Shown here one piece after another: positions 52,210-62,749 of a stretch of 64,000 nucleotides of DNA. Every line of letters begins with the position of its first letter. Position 1 is the stretch's first letter. Source of the stretch: an uncultured Fretibacterium sp. (GTDB taxonomy: Bacteria > Synergistota > Synergistia > Synergistales > Aminobacteriaceae); the NCBI GenBank assembly GCA_946186205.1, contig CAMHMH010000002.1:1-64000 (forward strand), written 5' to 3'. The notes below the pieces were generated by a model. That model saw nothing but the letters and a program-made list of their open reading frames with translations. It did no database searches and was not told where the DNA came from. The position numbers were made by a program, and so were the translations under genes.

Positions 52210-55200
52210 TTACTCTTCATACTCTTCTTCGTCGCTGTCATCGCTTCTGTATTCGCCCGGGTTAGGTACGTTATACGCAACCGCAGTCATTACAGGTATG
52301 AATACCATCGTAAGAATCGTGCTGACCGTAAGTCCTCCCATAATCGTTACAGCCATAGGGCCGAACATGCTGTCCCAAATAAGCGGGATCATTCCGAGCA
52401 CTGTTGTAACTGCTGACATTGATACGGGCCTGAGTCTGCTTACGCCTGTTTCAACGATTGCAAGATAGCGGTCTTTGCCTGAAGCGAAATCACTGGCTAC
52501 CTGGTCAAGAAGTACGATTGAGTTTTTCGCGAGCATTCCCACGAGGCTTAAGATTCCCACGATTGAGAGGAAATCAAGCGGCTTGTGCGCCATAACGAGA
52601 CCAATAACGACTCCGATGACAATCAGCGGTATCGAGCCGAAAATGATAAAGGGCTGCCGGAATCCGTTGAACAGAAACACCATTATCGTGAACATCAGAA
52701 TCAAGCACGGCATGAATAATTTTGACATTCCGTTCATTGCGTCTTTCTGGCTTTCGTCCTCTCCTCCCCATTCAAACCTGTAACCAAATGGCAGCGGTAT
52801 AGCCTCGATTTTCGCGCGTATTCTCTCCTGCATCTCTGAGACGTTGCTTCCGAGTGTTACATCGCTCACTACGCTTAGGACTCGCCTTCTGTTTCTGCGC
52901 ATGATTACTTCATCTTCATACGAGACTTCAAGGTCAGAAATCACCGAGCCTAAAGTTACAGCCCTTTTTGCTGACGGAGACCATACCGGCAATGACTGCA
53001 AAGCATCAATCTTGTTGCGCTCTTCAGGAATGAGGCTGAAAAGAATCGGAAGTGATTTGTTCTTGTCCCTGAATGTCCCGACAGTTACGCCTGAAGTGCC
53101 TGTGAGTATTGCGTTGTTTATCATCGGGCGTGTAAGTCCTAAGCTCTGCATTCTGTCTTTGCGGATCTGAGGCCGGAAAACCGTAACACGGTCGTACCAG
53201 TCGAGTCTCACGCAGTTATGTATAGGGTCTTGCTCCATGATTTGCCGTGCTTTTTCCGCGAGGCTTCGCAGCACAAGGGGATCATCGCCGTAAAATCTTG
53301 CCTCAATGACAGGAGCCATGCTCGCGCCCTTTGAGAAGAGTTTGCAGACTCCAATCACACCGGGCATTTCTTCATCAATGATTCGCTGAGTCTCCTGAAG
53401 GATTGCTTTAGGATCTCCTCCTGGTTTTATTTCTACTAGAAGCTCCGAGAATGCATTATCAGCGTCAGGCGGTGAATATGTCAGCATGAAACGCAAATTA
53501 CCGCTTCCGATTGTGGTCGTAACGTTCTTGATGTCGGGGCGTTTCATGAGTCGTTCGGCAAGGTTTTCTGTCATGTCCCTTTGAACGTTTATTGATGTCC
53601 CTTCGCGCTGCCACAGATCCGCGACGAAATACATTGCTGTTGACGACGGGAAGAACACTTTTTCGACTGACGTAATCAGAACAACAGCAGAGAACGCGAA
53701 CATTATCACAACAACAACAATTGTCATCATCCTGTAATGAAGGCAGAACTCAAGAAATGACCTGTAAGCCCTGAACAAAAAGCTGCCGTATGGGTCTCCT
53801 CCTGACTGTTTCGGGGGCTTGAGCATGAGATTTCCGATGACGGGAGTCGCCGTGATAGCAAAAAGCCAGCTGAGCATCATAGATATTCCGACAACCTGAA
53901 GCAAACTCCGGCAAAATTCGCCCGTGCTGTCTGGTGATAATCCTATTGGCGCGAACGCAAGAACAGCGATGACAGTCCCGCCGAACATCGCCCACATTGA
54001 CCCCGATACAGTGTCAGAGGCTGCGTCTTCTGCTGACTGACCGTTCTGGACTCCTACAAGCATTCCCTCAGTTACGACTATGGCATTGTCGACTAACGAG
54101 CCTAACGCGATAATCATGGCCGCAAGTGAGACCTGCTGCAAGAAAATCCCCTGCTGATTCATGACGATGAGAGTCGCCGCGACCGTCAGAAGAAGGACAA
54201 TACCAATTATGAGTCCGCTTCTCACTCCCATAAACACAAGAAGGACTCCTACAACTATAACTAGCGACTCTATGAGGTTGATTACGAAATCGTTTACGGA
54301 CTTCACGACTCCGTCTGACTGCATATAGATCGGTGCAAGCTCCATGCCTATTGGGCAGTCCTCTTCAAGCTCCTCAAGTCTTTTCTCTACAGCCTCGCCC
54401 ATAGTAACGACATTTCCGCCCGTAACCGTAGATATTCCGAGTGCCAGAGCTGGCTGTCCGTTGAAGAACATCATCATAGTCTGCGGGTCAGCGTAAGCCC
54501 TGCGAATCTCTGCGACTTCCTTCAGCCTTATGAGATGGCCCTCGCCGCCTCCGATAACAGTCTCGCCGAAATCCTCAACGTTAATGACTCCTCCTGTAGG
54601 GTTTATTGTTACGTACTGCTCGCCGTAAAAAGTTTTTCCCATAACTGAGAGTGAGTTCTGCTGATTGAGTATGTCGAAGATTGTTGCTGATGAGATTCCT
54701 AACGAACGGAGCCGGGCTGATGAGAACTCAACGTAAACTGCTTCTGTCTGCTCACCTACTATGCTGACTTTTGCGACTTCCGGGACTAATACAAGCTCTT
54801 TCTTGAGGAAGTCCGCGTAATCGTAAAGCTCCCTCATTGTGTAGCCGTCTCCTGTGAGCGCGTAATACTGGCCGAATACATCACCGAAATCATTGTTGAT
54901 TACGACTGTGCATCCTGCCGGGAGATTGACGAGAGCGTCATTGACTTTCTGCCTGAGAATGTTCCAGACTTGCGGAAGGTCAGCGGTAGTATATTCGTCT
55001 TTGATGTCAACGTAAATTGTTGCTGAACCGGGAGAAGAACGGGTGCGGATTCTCTTTACTTCACCCATTGCCTGAATTGCGTCTTCCATTCTGCTGGCGG
55101 CTTCCTGTTCGGCCTCGTAAACTGTTGAGCCTGGATATATGATTGTTACGACTGCGGTTTTGATTGTGAAGGCTGGGTCTTCAAGTTTACCGATGCTGAA

Positions 55201-55287
55201 ATAGGCAGATACACCGCCAAGAGAAATAAGAAGGCAAATGAAAAGTACAACTACTGTACGCTTGATGCTGGCGCGGGCAATATCCAT
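52210..55287 (-). CDS. RND efflux transporter permease
   Basis: 1025 residues from ATG 55287 (AAGAGGAA upstream); the longer frame to 55410 crosses a terminator and is rejected. Twelve membrane helices in two repeats of the AcrB/MdtB type, with two large periplasmic loops. MIIALGSLVDNAIVVTEGML in TM4 carries the proton-relay Asp; the second half has GILSLVGMLAKNSIVLLDQ. It extrudes drugs or other amphipathic compounds, with the adaptor encoded 17 bases downstream. The C-terminus is an acidic DSDEEEYEE tail. Confidence 0.93.
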   Translation of the reverse strand: MDIARASIKRTVVVLFICLLISLGGVSAYFSIGKLEDPAFTIKTAVVTIIYPGSTVYEAEQEAASRMEDAIQAMGEVKRIRTRSSPGSATIYVDIKDEYTTADLPQVWNILRQKVNDALVNLPAGCTVVINNDFGDVFGQYYALTGDGYTMRELYDYADFLKKELVLVPEVAKVSIVGEQTEAVYVEFSSARLRSLGISSATIFDILNQQNSLSVMGKTFYGEQYVTINPTGGVINVEDFGETVIGGGEGHLIRLKEVAEIRRAYADPQTMMMFFNGQPALALGISTVTGGNVVTMGEAVEKRLEELEEDCPIGMELAPIYMQSDGVVKSVNDFVINLIESLVIVVGVLLVFMGVRSGLIIGIVLLLTVAATLIVMNQQGIFLQQVSLAAMIIALGSLVDNAIVVTEGMLVGVQNGQSAEDAASDTVSGSMWAMFGGTVIAVLAFAPIGLSPDSTGEFCRSLLQVVGISMMLSWLFAITATPVIGNLMLKPPKQSGGDPYGSFLFRAYRSFLEFCLHYRMMTIVVVVIMFAFSAVVLITSVEKVFFPSSTAMYFVADLWQREGTSINVQRDMTENLAERLMKRPDIKNVTTTIGSGNLRFMLTYSPPDADNAFSELLVEIKPGGDPKAILQETQRIIDEEMPGVIGVCKLFSKGASMAPVIEARFYGDDPLVLRSLAEKARQIMEQDPIHNCVRLDWYDRVTVFRPQIRKDRMQSLGLTRPMINNAILTGTSGVTVGTFRDKNKSLPILFSLIPEERNKIDALQSLPVWSPSAKRAVTLGSVISDLEVSYEDEVIMRRNRRRVLSVVSDVTLGSNVSEMQERIRAKIEAIPLPFGYRFEWGGEDESQKDAMNGMSKLFMPCLILMFTIMVFLFNGFRQPFIIFGSIPLIVIGVVIGLVMAHKPLDFLSIVGILSLVGMLAKNSIVLLDQVASDFASGKDRYLAIVETGVSRLRPVSMSAVTTVLGMIPLIWDSMFGPMAVTIMGGLTVSTILTMVFIPVMTAVAYNVPNPGEYRSDDSDEEEYEE

Positions 55288-55372
55288 GACAAAAAATTCC
55301 TCTTTCTTGCTGTAAACTGCTAAAAAATTATTTGCGATGTGATTTAGTTTATCATAGCGCGCAAGAAATTCA

Positions 55373-55402
55373 CAAAATAAAACCTCCCCGCAAAGAGGAG
55401 GC
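55373..55402 (-). terminator. Terminator of the giant secreted-protein gene
   Basis: Minus-strand GCCTCCTC pairs with GGGGAGG, a short loop and TTTTATTTT after it. It lies 14 bases beyond the true end of the sorting-signal frame at 55417, which supports that end rather than the premature TAG at 55471. Confidence 0.75.
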
Positions 55403-55416
55403 TTTATCATTATCGT

Positions 55417-58400
55417 TTAGCGTTTCTTCCTGAAGGCCATTATACCGCCGAGCAATAACGCAAATGTTGCCTAGGCAAGCCCGGTGTCGCAGCCTCCGCC
55501 TGATGATGAAAGTATCTTTACGCTTTCGCTTCCGCCGTCTTCTGCGGCATTCTTCGCGGTGAAGTTCACGACTCCCGCGTCTTTCAATTCGTCGTCCTCG
55601 TCTGTGAATCTCTGAACGGTTATCGTGTATTCGCCTTTGGGTGTCAGGCCTGCGATTGAGCTGACAGTTATAACAGCCTCTTGGCCGTAGTTGTCCGTTA
55701 TAAGTTCGTCCCCGCTGACGGTCTCAATGGTTATGTCAAGATAATCTCTGTCATCAGAATCAGAAGCTGCAATATTGCCCTGAAACTTTACGCTCGAAAT
55801 TATCCAGGAAACATTTTCGTTTGCCGTGAAAGTGTGAGATTCTGCAGTCGGTGATGAAACGATATTGTCAGGAATTGGATCAAGCTCAAAATACGGATCT
55901 TCGCCCTCGTAAAACTCTTCGTCTGAGGAAAGTATTTCAATTTCACCATATTTCTGTATTCCGAACGTGATTAAACCTGCCTTAGCCATCAGCTCATTCG
56001 AGACATCGTTTAATAACAGTGTCGGCGAAATGGTGAATGTAACCTGATTGAGTCCGTTGAACAGCACGATATCCTGCACCATAAACACTTCGTCTATATC
56101 CTCATAGCCGAGTGAATCGAGGTCAACTATTGTATTAATGCCCGCGCCCGGAACTTTCTGCTTTCCTGACTGCGTTAATATATAGCCTCCGAAGAAAGCA
56201 TAGGGATATTCTGAGCCGCTGTAATTGAAGTTCGCCGTTACAGGTACAAACGATTCGTCTTTGTGCGCGAGAATGAATGAGGCCATATCGTTTATCCTGT
56301 TGCCGTCGCTGTCAGTGAAGTACAAAGGAGTGAGGGCGACAGCGCTTGACATGACATTTTCGCTGACTGACACTCTGGAATCGCTCGTATTGTAGGCGTA
56401 AAACGGATAAAAGCCCGTGTTATTTCCGCCGTAATCGTTAATCCTTACGTCGCCGGATAAGTAACGCGCCTCGTGGACTTCATGCAGATTGTTCTTTGGG
56501 TCAATCTCAACATAGAGATAATATTCTTTGTTCTGATTTGGACCCCATATAGGCGCAGAACTCGATGTGATATTCGGTGTCCAGTTGAAGACCGCCCAGC
56601 CCTTGTTGTTATTCGAGCCGTTTTTCCAGCCGCCGAGACTCATGGTTATTTCTCCGATAGAATGCTTGGTAACTTTATTGTTGGCTACAGCAGGAAAATC
56701 ATCATTACTGTCTATCCATGAGAGACGGACTACGAAATCCCCGGTATCCTTGAAGCTCGCGTTGTACAGAGGCACACGGATTTCATAATTCTGTCCGTTC
56801 ACGAGTCTGTTATCCGTGAAGAATGCAAAATCTGACGCATAGAATCTTATTCCCCTGATCATCATTGCTGTCTTGTCTTGGCGGTTAGCCTCGAAAACGC
56901 TCTTCTTGACGAACTTACGCGGAAGGTACAAAGACGGGTCTGGCTTCTGCTGATACAGGCTGCTTATGTCCCATAACATAGCATAATTCTTTGTGCCGAG
57001 TTCTACAGCAGTTGCAAACGTCATAGCTCCCTCTTTGGCTACAAACGGCAGCATTTTGACTTTATGATCCGCTGCCATATTACCTGTAAGGGCTGGGCTG
57101 CCTTGTAAGGTGTAGTTGATTTTTTCGGTCTTGCTGTATTTCTTCGTGAAAGTCTTGGGGTTGTCCGTATTGGGCATATTGATGACACTCTTTGTATTAT
57201 CCCCTTTGAAGAGTCTCTCAAAGAAAGATATAAATTGAGTAAACCCGCTCGGAGTAACTTTCGTTTCGGTGTGCTGCATATCACCCGACGCTTTCTCAAA
57301 AGTAATTGATGTATTGTAGTAAACGTTGCTGAAGTCCCAATTGTTCTCCTTTCCAAGAACTCCCGCCTCATTATAGCCTTCGACATCTGCAATGCGAGAC
57401 GGATATGAGAAGAAGTTGCCCTCCTCATGAAGCGGCTGATACTCAGAATCACTTGTCGACGTTGTCACGTTAAGCGATGAGTTTTCGCTCATTGTGAACG
57501 TTATGAAAAGCTGCTTGTCTCCGCTCACGGTGTCAGGGTATTGAATTTGCGTAGAGTCAATTCTTTGGCCGGCAGCAAGCCACATCGGAAGCGGTCTCGT
57601 CATAACGGGATAACGCCATATATGCCTTTTTGCAGAAGTGTAAAAAATTGCATCGTGTGTCGTTGTCATTATGTTCTTGTCAATCATTGTCGTTGTTGCG
57701 TTATCGTTAGTGAGCTGGTTAATCTTGTCAACTCTGTCCGAAATGAACCCCATAAGGCCGTCGAGCAAGTCCAGGGGGGTGCTGGCATCCGGCCGCCAGA
57801 CAAGTTCTCGCTTTTGCTCCGTAGTCATACTTTCGATTTTCGCACCTTGTATGAAACCGGCGATTCCAGACGAAAATCCTATAAGCCCCTTCACTTTTTC
57901 AAACGCTGATCCGCCTTTTGCCTGAGGGTCGGCCAAAAACATCGTTTCAATTGACTGGCTCAAATCCTGCTGCACTGAGTTTGATTTAGAATCAGTCGTT
58001 GTTTCTCCGTATGTAACAGTCATATTGCCGCCGTTAGAAGCATCGCTGTAGGTGAAGTTTATGGGCTGTTCAGTAAGTGCTGTTCCGTCCATGCTGATCG
58101 TATCAACGTGATAGGGAATTGCGCTGATAGCCGCGATATAACTTCTGTTTGCGTCCCTCCGAATGTGTACAGGTCTGCCGAGTTCGACTCCCTCGCTGGC
58201 AAGGTCAACGGCTACAAGTCCGCGCAATGTGCTAGTCCCCGCATGGAATGCTCTAATGTACTTGTCGTTAGCCGTAGATTTGTCCTGCAGTGCAAGTTTT
58301 CCGTCCTCGAAACCGTCAAAACTTTTATTGCCGTCCTTGTCGCTTTTAAGTTTCGTCTTGAAGATTGTTACGCAGTCAGCACCTGTTGTGTCAAACCAAA

Positions 58401-60184
58401 CTTCTTTCTCTTTCTGGTACGAAGCGGTTTGTCCGGATTTCCACGCTATTGCAATATCATCGACCGTCTTAAACGTGCCGAGTGTTCCGGTGAAAGGTCC
58501 TGCCGCTATTGATAAATACTGCAGACCAAACATATATTGTATGAGCTCTGGGGGTATACCGGCTCTTCTCTCAATACCATCATCCGGCCAACTGTCTCTG
58601 TGGGACCAAAAACGCAAGATAGGATCCCTTTCGAGAAGTGGTTTTTGACCCTTGATGAGGTCGTACAGAGGCCCGAAATCGTATTTGTAAAATGTGTTGA
58701 CTCCACCCTTCACGTGAGCGTCATCATGAATTGGCGTTATTCCCTTATCAAATTTCCAGACCGCAAGATGAGGGTAAACACAAAACTCAGTATCTCTCAT
58801 ACCCACACCATTCCAATCCTTACGATGGGAATATCCGACCAGAACAGTAGCGATTTCGTCCATGCCGTCTCCGTTTAGGTCAGCAGTAACTGCCCTCAGT
58901 CCTACAACTCCTGTGGCTGTTGTTTTGTCGTCTTTCTCACCGTGGTAATCCTTAATGGTCTCTGCCGTGTCGAAAGTGCCTGTCTCAGCGTTCCACTTAT
59001 GAACTGAACCTTGCAGTGTATGTTGCCTAAGTAGGGTCCCTACGGCCAGCCTTTGTGGTGTTTGAGTTTTTCTGCTCTCCATACGTCCTTGAAAAGTACA
59101 GCAATTTCGCTCGTGCCGTCTCCGTCAAAATCTCCTGCTACCGTATCTGATACAGGCTGACTCTCAAGCTCATAGCCCCACTGCTTTGTTGAGTGAACGA
59201 GAATCCCTTTTGGATCACCCAGAGACCTCAGTGCCAAACTTCCGTCCGAGACAATCAACCTGTAAACGAAAAGACGAAGCTCTTGTCCCGTGGTAATCGT
59301 CAGAGCTACTTCGTTGTTGTATTTGTCGCCGTCAAAATCTCCGACAGCCAATGATACTATTCTCGCACCTCCTTCTGTATCTCTGAAAGGAGTTTCGTGC
59401 GTCAATGCCGTTAAAGGCACAAAAGTCATATTGCCTGCATTGTCAGCACTGACAGCGAAAAATTCAAGGCGTATTGTCTTGTCTGCCACACGTGGGGTTA
59501 CCTCCGACTGCAACAACAAAAATTTCGTTCTCATAGCCCTTTACTTCCATAACACCCGTTCCATATACCTGCATGGCAAATTTTATGTCATAACTGCTTG
59601 GGATCGCCTTCGGTGTATATTCCCCGAAATCCGAAACCTGTACGTAATTCATGCGCTCATCAGGTGTCTGGCGGTTGTCATGTGAAGTTATGGTGTTGGA
59701 AAGTGTCTTGAAGTAATACTTGAGTTCGCCGTTATTAGCTATGTTATGGAACATGAACGCTCTTTTGCCGTTGTACAGTCTGCGCGATACAGCAGGGGCA
59801 AAATAATTAGGCGCATCGAAGAAACCATTATTAAGATCATTAACGAACGAACCGGATCTTGGATATGAAGAAATCTTGCAGGCTTTAGAGGGTGTAGCGT
59901 CCCTGCTGAACACTGTGGCGAATACATCATAATATGTGCCTGTTGCTTGGCCTCGGTCTACCCTATCATCGAAGCCGCCGCTGGTTGTGTAGTTCCCGCC
60001 TCTTATGGTGATTAGACCCTTCTTAGAGATTGCGAGTTCTCCGTTCACTGATTTGACAATGTCATCAATGTCTTTCGATTTTTTGTCTGCTCAATGTCTG
60101 CGCTGCTTGTGCAATCCCCGAGCACTGAAGGACAACCGACAATACAAAAATCAACAATGAAAGTCTCACGTTAATTTTGTGCAT
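55417..60184 (-). pseudogene. Giant secreted FG-GAP protein with Synergist-type sorting signal, broken in several places
   Basis: Reconstructed as one gene of ~1588 codons. Start ATG 60184 after GGAGG, with a signal peptide (LSLLIFVLSVVLQCSGIAQA). Frameshift 1 is in the A6 run near 60087; frameshift 2 in CCCC near 59500, joining VVAVGGNP to RVADKTIRLEF; frameshift 3 in the A5 run near 59070, joining VWRAEK to TQTPQRLAVG. Calcium-binding FG-GAP loops (DFDGDKYNNEVAL, DFDGDGTSEIAV, DLNGDGMDEIATV) lie in the first third. The frame reaches SSSGGGCDTGLA, then TAG, then ATFALLLGG and FRKKR with a natural stop at 55417: the C-terminal sorting signal split by an amber codon. Repeated homopolymer indels may be assembly errors; the amber codon is harder to explain that way. 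Confidence 0.8.
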
Positions 60185-60319
60185 GAGATTAATACCTCCG
60201 ATACAAAAAATTTTTTTCAGGCACAACGACTCCGCACCTTACTTTGCAGAAAAAATTATACAGTATGAAATAAAAAATTTTCGTGGCTGTGAATTAGAGT
60301 CTGCGATTTCGATTGCCGC

Positions 60320-60362
60320 AAAAAAACAATGCCGCCACACTCACACGGAATGCGACGGCTTT
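60320..60362 (-). terminator. Terminator of the DUF3089-like gene
   Basis: Minus-strand GCCG / CGGC outer stem with an imperfect inner part, followed by seven T. The gap 60185-60386 otherwise holds only the start region of the giant gene. Confidence 0.55.
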
Positions 60363-60386
60363 AATGTGATGATTGATTTCCTTCTG

Positions 60387-61400
60387 CTACTTGCCGGCCT
60401 TGTAAGCTGCGATTCGTTTTGCTACGTTAGCTTTGATGTTGCTGTAGTAGTACGTGTAATCGTTATCGTGTCTTACGTCCGGCCCGAAATATTCCAGTGT
60501 GATTCTTGCGGCTTCTTCCGGCATTGGGTCGGCTTTTGCGTTCGTTACCACAACACCGCGTGCAAGAACTATTTGCGCGTCTGCTCCTACGTCAGCGATT
60601 ACGTGTTCTCCCTTTTCGTTCACAATGAGCGAGCCTAAATTTTCGCTTGCGGGTGCGTAAGTCTCATCGAGCTTCCAGTTCAGCGGGTTAATGCTGATTG
60701 CCCCCGGAAGTACTACAATATTCGAGGCGTTTTGTTTTACGTTCATTGAGCCTTCTGTGTTCCAGCTGATGATAACTCCCGTGTCAGTCTCACCTGTCGC
60801 AAACTTCAAATGCGGGAATTTTTTCAGGTCATCTTTTGTTACTGAGTATCCTATTACGTAAGCGGCGATCATTCGTTTGTAGTAATCGGGATGTTCAGCA
60901 AAATATTTTTTGAGTACGAGTCTTACGAGTGCTGACCCTTGGCTGTGTCCTGCGATGATGAACGGCCTTCCGTTGTTGCAGTTCGTGAAGTAGTAATCAA
61001 GCGCGGCTGTTATGTCGCTGTAGGGTATTCCTGAAATTGCCGCGTCAATATCGCCAGTCTCAAGCCAGGATTTTTTCATGACTCTCATTCCCGCCTGACG
61101 GTAATACGGCATGAATATATTTGTGCATTCCTCGAACACAGTTGCGTGAACTAAATATTCTTCCGGATACCGCGCTAACATTTCTTCATTGTCGAGCGGA
61201 GCATATTCGGGTGAATCTTCTTTCAGGCTGTCGAATACATACGACGTTGAGTTGATGTAGAACGTATCAGCGTCCTTTGTGATTTCGGGGAGCTTGTACC
61301 AGCTTTCCTTCTTTGAATAATCGGGAGCATTCTCCGCATAAGCCGCAAACGTTGAGGCCATGACAGCAATCACTGCCAATGCAAAAACTTTCTTGTTCAA
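60387..61400 (-). CDS. Secreted alpha/beta hydrolase (DUF3089-like)
   Basis: 337 residues starting at a TTG with AAAGGAAG 7 bases upstream. A signal peptide ends near AYAENA. The nucleophile elbow is FIIAGHSQGSALV (GxSxG), and NPLNWK, DYHL-like and DNDYTYYYSNIKANV features fit the DUF3089 hydrolase group, lipases or esterases of unknown substrate. The catalytic His is probably the late RHDND. It belongs with two other secreted hydrolases upstream, separated by a terminator at 61463. Confidence 0.82.
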   Translation of the reverse strand: MNKKVFALAVIAVMASTFAAYAENAPDYSKKESWYKLPEITKDADTFYINSTSYVFDSLKEDSPEYAPLDNEEMLARYPEEYLVHATVFEECTNIFMPYYRQAGMRVMKKSWLETGDIDAAISGIPYSDITAALDYYFTNCNNGRPFIIAGHSQGSALVRLVLKKYFAEHPDYYKRMIAAYVIGYSVTKDDLKKFPHLKFATGETDTGVIISWNTEGSMNVKQNASNIVVLPGAISINPLNWKLDETYAPASENLGSLIVNEKGEHVIADVGADAQIVLARGVVVTNAKADPMPEEAARITLEYFGPDVRHDNDYTYYYSNIKANVAKRIAAYKAGK

Positions 61401-61462
61401 TTTCTTGCTTCCTTTCTGTGAAAAGATTGATGCTGATTATAGGTTATGAGCTTATTAAATGC

Positions 61463-61492
61463 AAAAAAAATACCCCCTCAGTCTTTGAGGAG
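61463..61492 (-). terminator. Terminator of the Ntn-hydrolase gene
   Basis: Minus-strand CCTCCTCA pairs with TGAGGGGG around a 4- to 5-base loop, then eight T. Confidence 0.8.
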
Positions 61493-61509
61493 GCATTGAA
61501 TGTATTTCG

Positions 61510-62691
61510 TTAGTCTAATTTGAAGTCGTAATGCTTTGAGTAATCCTCTTGAATGTTGAGGCGCAGTGTCTTGTTCGCGAGGTCATAAACCGATGTGTGC
61601 CATGTCTGCCAGAAGTTATTGGGGTTAATGTTCCTGTCGTGCAGCTTGTATGTCTCAATGCTTGACTGAATATCTGCCTTGAAATCCATCGGAGAGTGTG
61701 CGATTGTCAGATTTCCTTCAGTATACTCTGTGTACCAGAAAGGATTTGTATCAGCTTCATAAGACTGGGTATATTTCACGCGCTCCATTAAGTGAGCCAT
61801 TCCATCAGCAGATTTCCCGCCTTCCTCGTAATGTGCCTTCAGGATGGCGTAACGTTCGACTCCGCAGGCATGAGGCGTAAGAATCGGGAAGCCCTCATAG
61901 ATTTTTCCCGCGACTTTCTGACCTGTCTGTGCGATATGCTTTGCGTAAAGAGTTTTCGGCGCGTAGTTGACGTAGAAATTCGTCATGATGTTGTCCGTGT
62001 CGTTTCTCGCGACAAGTTCGCCGTCAATGCACTCGATGATGTAAGTCTCCTTCTCGTCAGAAAGCATCCAGTGAAGCCCCCACCATGTGCCATAGCCGCC
62101 GTAAATGTCCATATTCTTCAGCAGCTCCACACCATGCGCGGCGGATTTTGCGTGATCGAGAACGTAGCGTACTACTGCCATAGAATGAATGCGGGGTTTG
62201 CCGTAATTGGTTGAGAGAAGAGTCGCGAAGTCCAGATCAACAGCAGGAGCAACGTTGCTGTTCATGGCCACGCCGTTTTCATTAATGCCGTCAAAAGTCA
62301 TGTTTGGCAGTGCGAGCAAATCAGCTTCCGAAACTTTGTCGACCTGATTCGATTTCAGCGTGAGGATTGCGGCCATTCCTATGCTTGCGTAACGACCTTC
62401 TTTTGCTGCAACCTTGATGACAAACTCAGGGACATCTGCATAATCAAGATCCAAATTGCGGCCGTAAAAATTTCCGTTGCGGACTGCCGAGCAAGCGAAG
62501 CCCATTTTGACATTTTCGCCCGTCGTGAGGTCTGGCACATAGTCGGTGTATTCCATGTAGTAGAGGTAATCGGCCAGTTTTTTCGGAGCTGTGAAGGGAG
62601 CTGCGCACGCCGTAACGGACAGCGCGAGAACGAGAAGCAATGCGCCCATAACGACACGTGCGCGGGATTGTGATTTTGATTTGTGCTGCAT
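61510..62691 (-). CDS. Lipoprotein linear-amide C-N hydrolase (choloylglycine/penicillin acylase Ntn family)
   Basis: 393 residues from ATG 62691; in-frame ATGs at 62712 and 62733 are possible, none with an ideal ribosome site. The leader ends in a lipobox (LSVTAC), so the protein is lipid-anchored. The mature chain contains KMGFACSAVRNGNFYGRNLDLDY, whose Cys would be the autocatalytic nucleophile, although it is internal rather than freed at the N-terminus. GINENGVAMNSN and YGGYGTWWGLHWML complete the family pattern. Such enzymes cleave bile-salt amides, penicillins or N-acyl signals. In a gut bacterium bile salts are plausible but unproved. Confidence 0.82.
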   Translation of the reverse strand: MQHKSKSQSRARVVMGALLLVLALSVTACAAPFTAPKKLADYLYYMEYTDYVPDLTTGENVKMGFACSAVRNGNFYGRNLDLDYADVPEFVIKVAAKEGRYASIGMAAILTLKSNQVDKVSEADLLALPNMTFDGINENGVAMNSNVAPAVDLDFATLLSTNYGKPRIHSMAVVRYVLDHAKSAAHGVELLKNMDIYGGYGTWWGLHWMLSDEKETYIIECIDGELVARNDTDNIMTNFYVNYAPKTLYAKHIAQTGQKVAGKIYEGFPILTPHACGVERYAILKAHYEEGGKSADGMAHLMERVKYTQSYEADTNPFWYTEYTEGNLTIAHSPMDFKADIQSSIETYKLHDRNINPNNFWQTWHTSVYDLANKTLRLNIQEDYSKHYDFKLD

Positions 62692-62749
62692 CGTACTAAC
62701 TGTAGTTCCTTTCATAGTGAAATTTTTTGACATTACACGGCTGACACTG

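Noticed and set aside
55288-55410. Longer N-terminus of the RND permease
   Set aside because: The extension crosses the terminator at 55373-55402, lacks a ribosome site and does not resemble RND sequences, whereas ATG 55287 is well placed.
55471-55473. Reassigned TAG codon (two genes carry an in-frame TAG with homology on both sides)
   Set aside because: Many intact genes end in TAG, among them cysK, dctM, the 2-hydroxycarboxylate carrier, hemB and flagellin, so TAG is a working stop. Two nonsense mutations in decaying genes are simpler.
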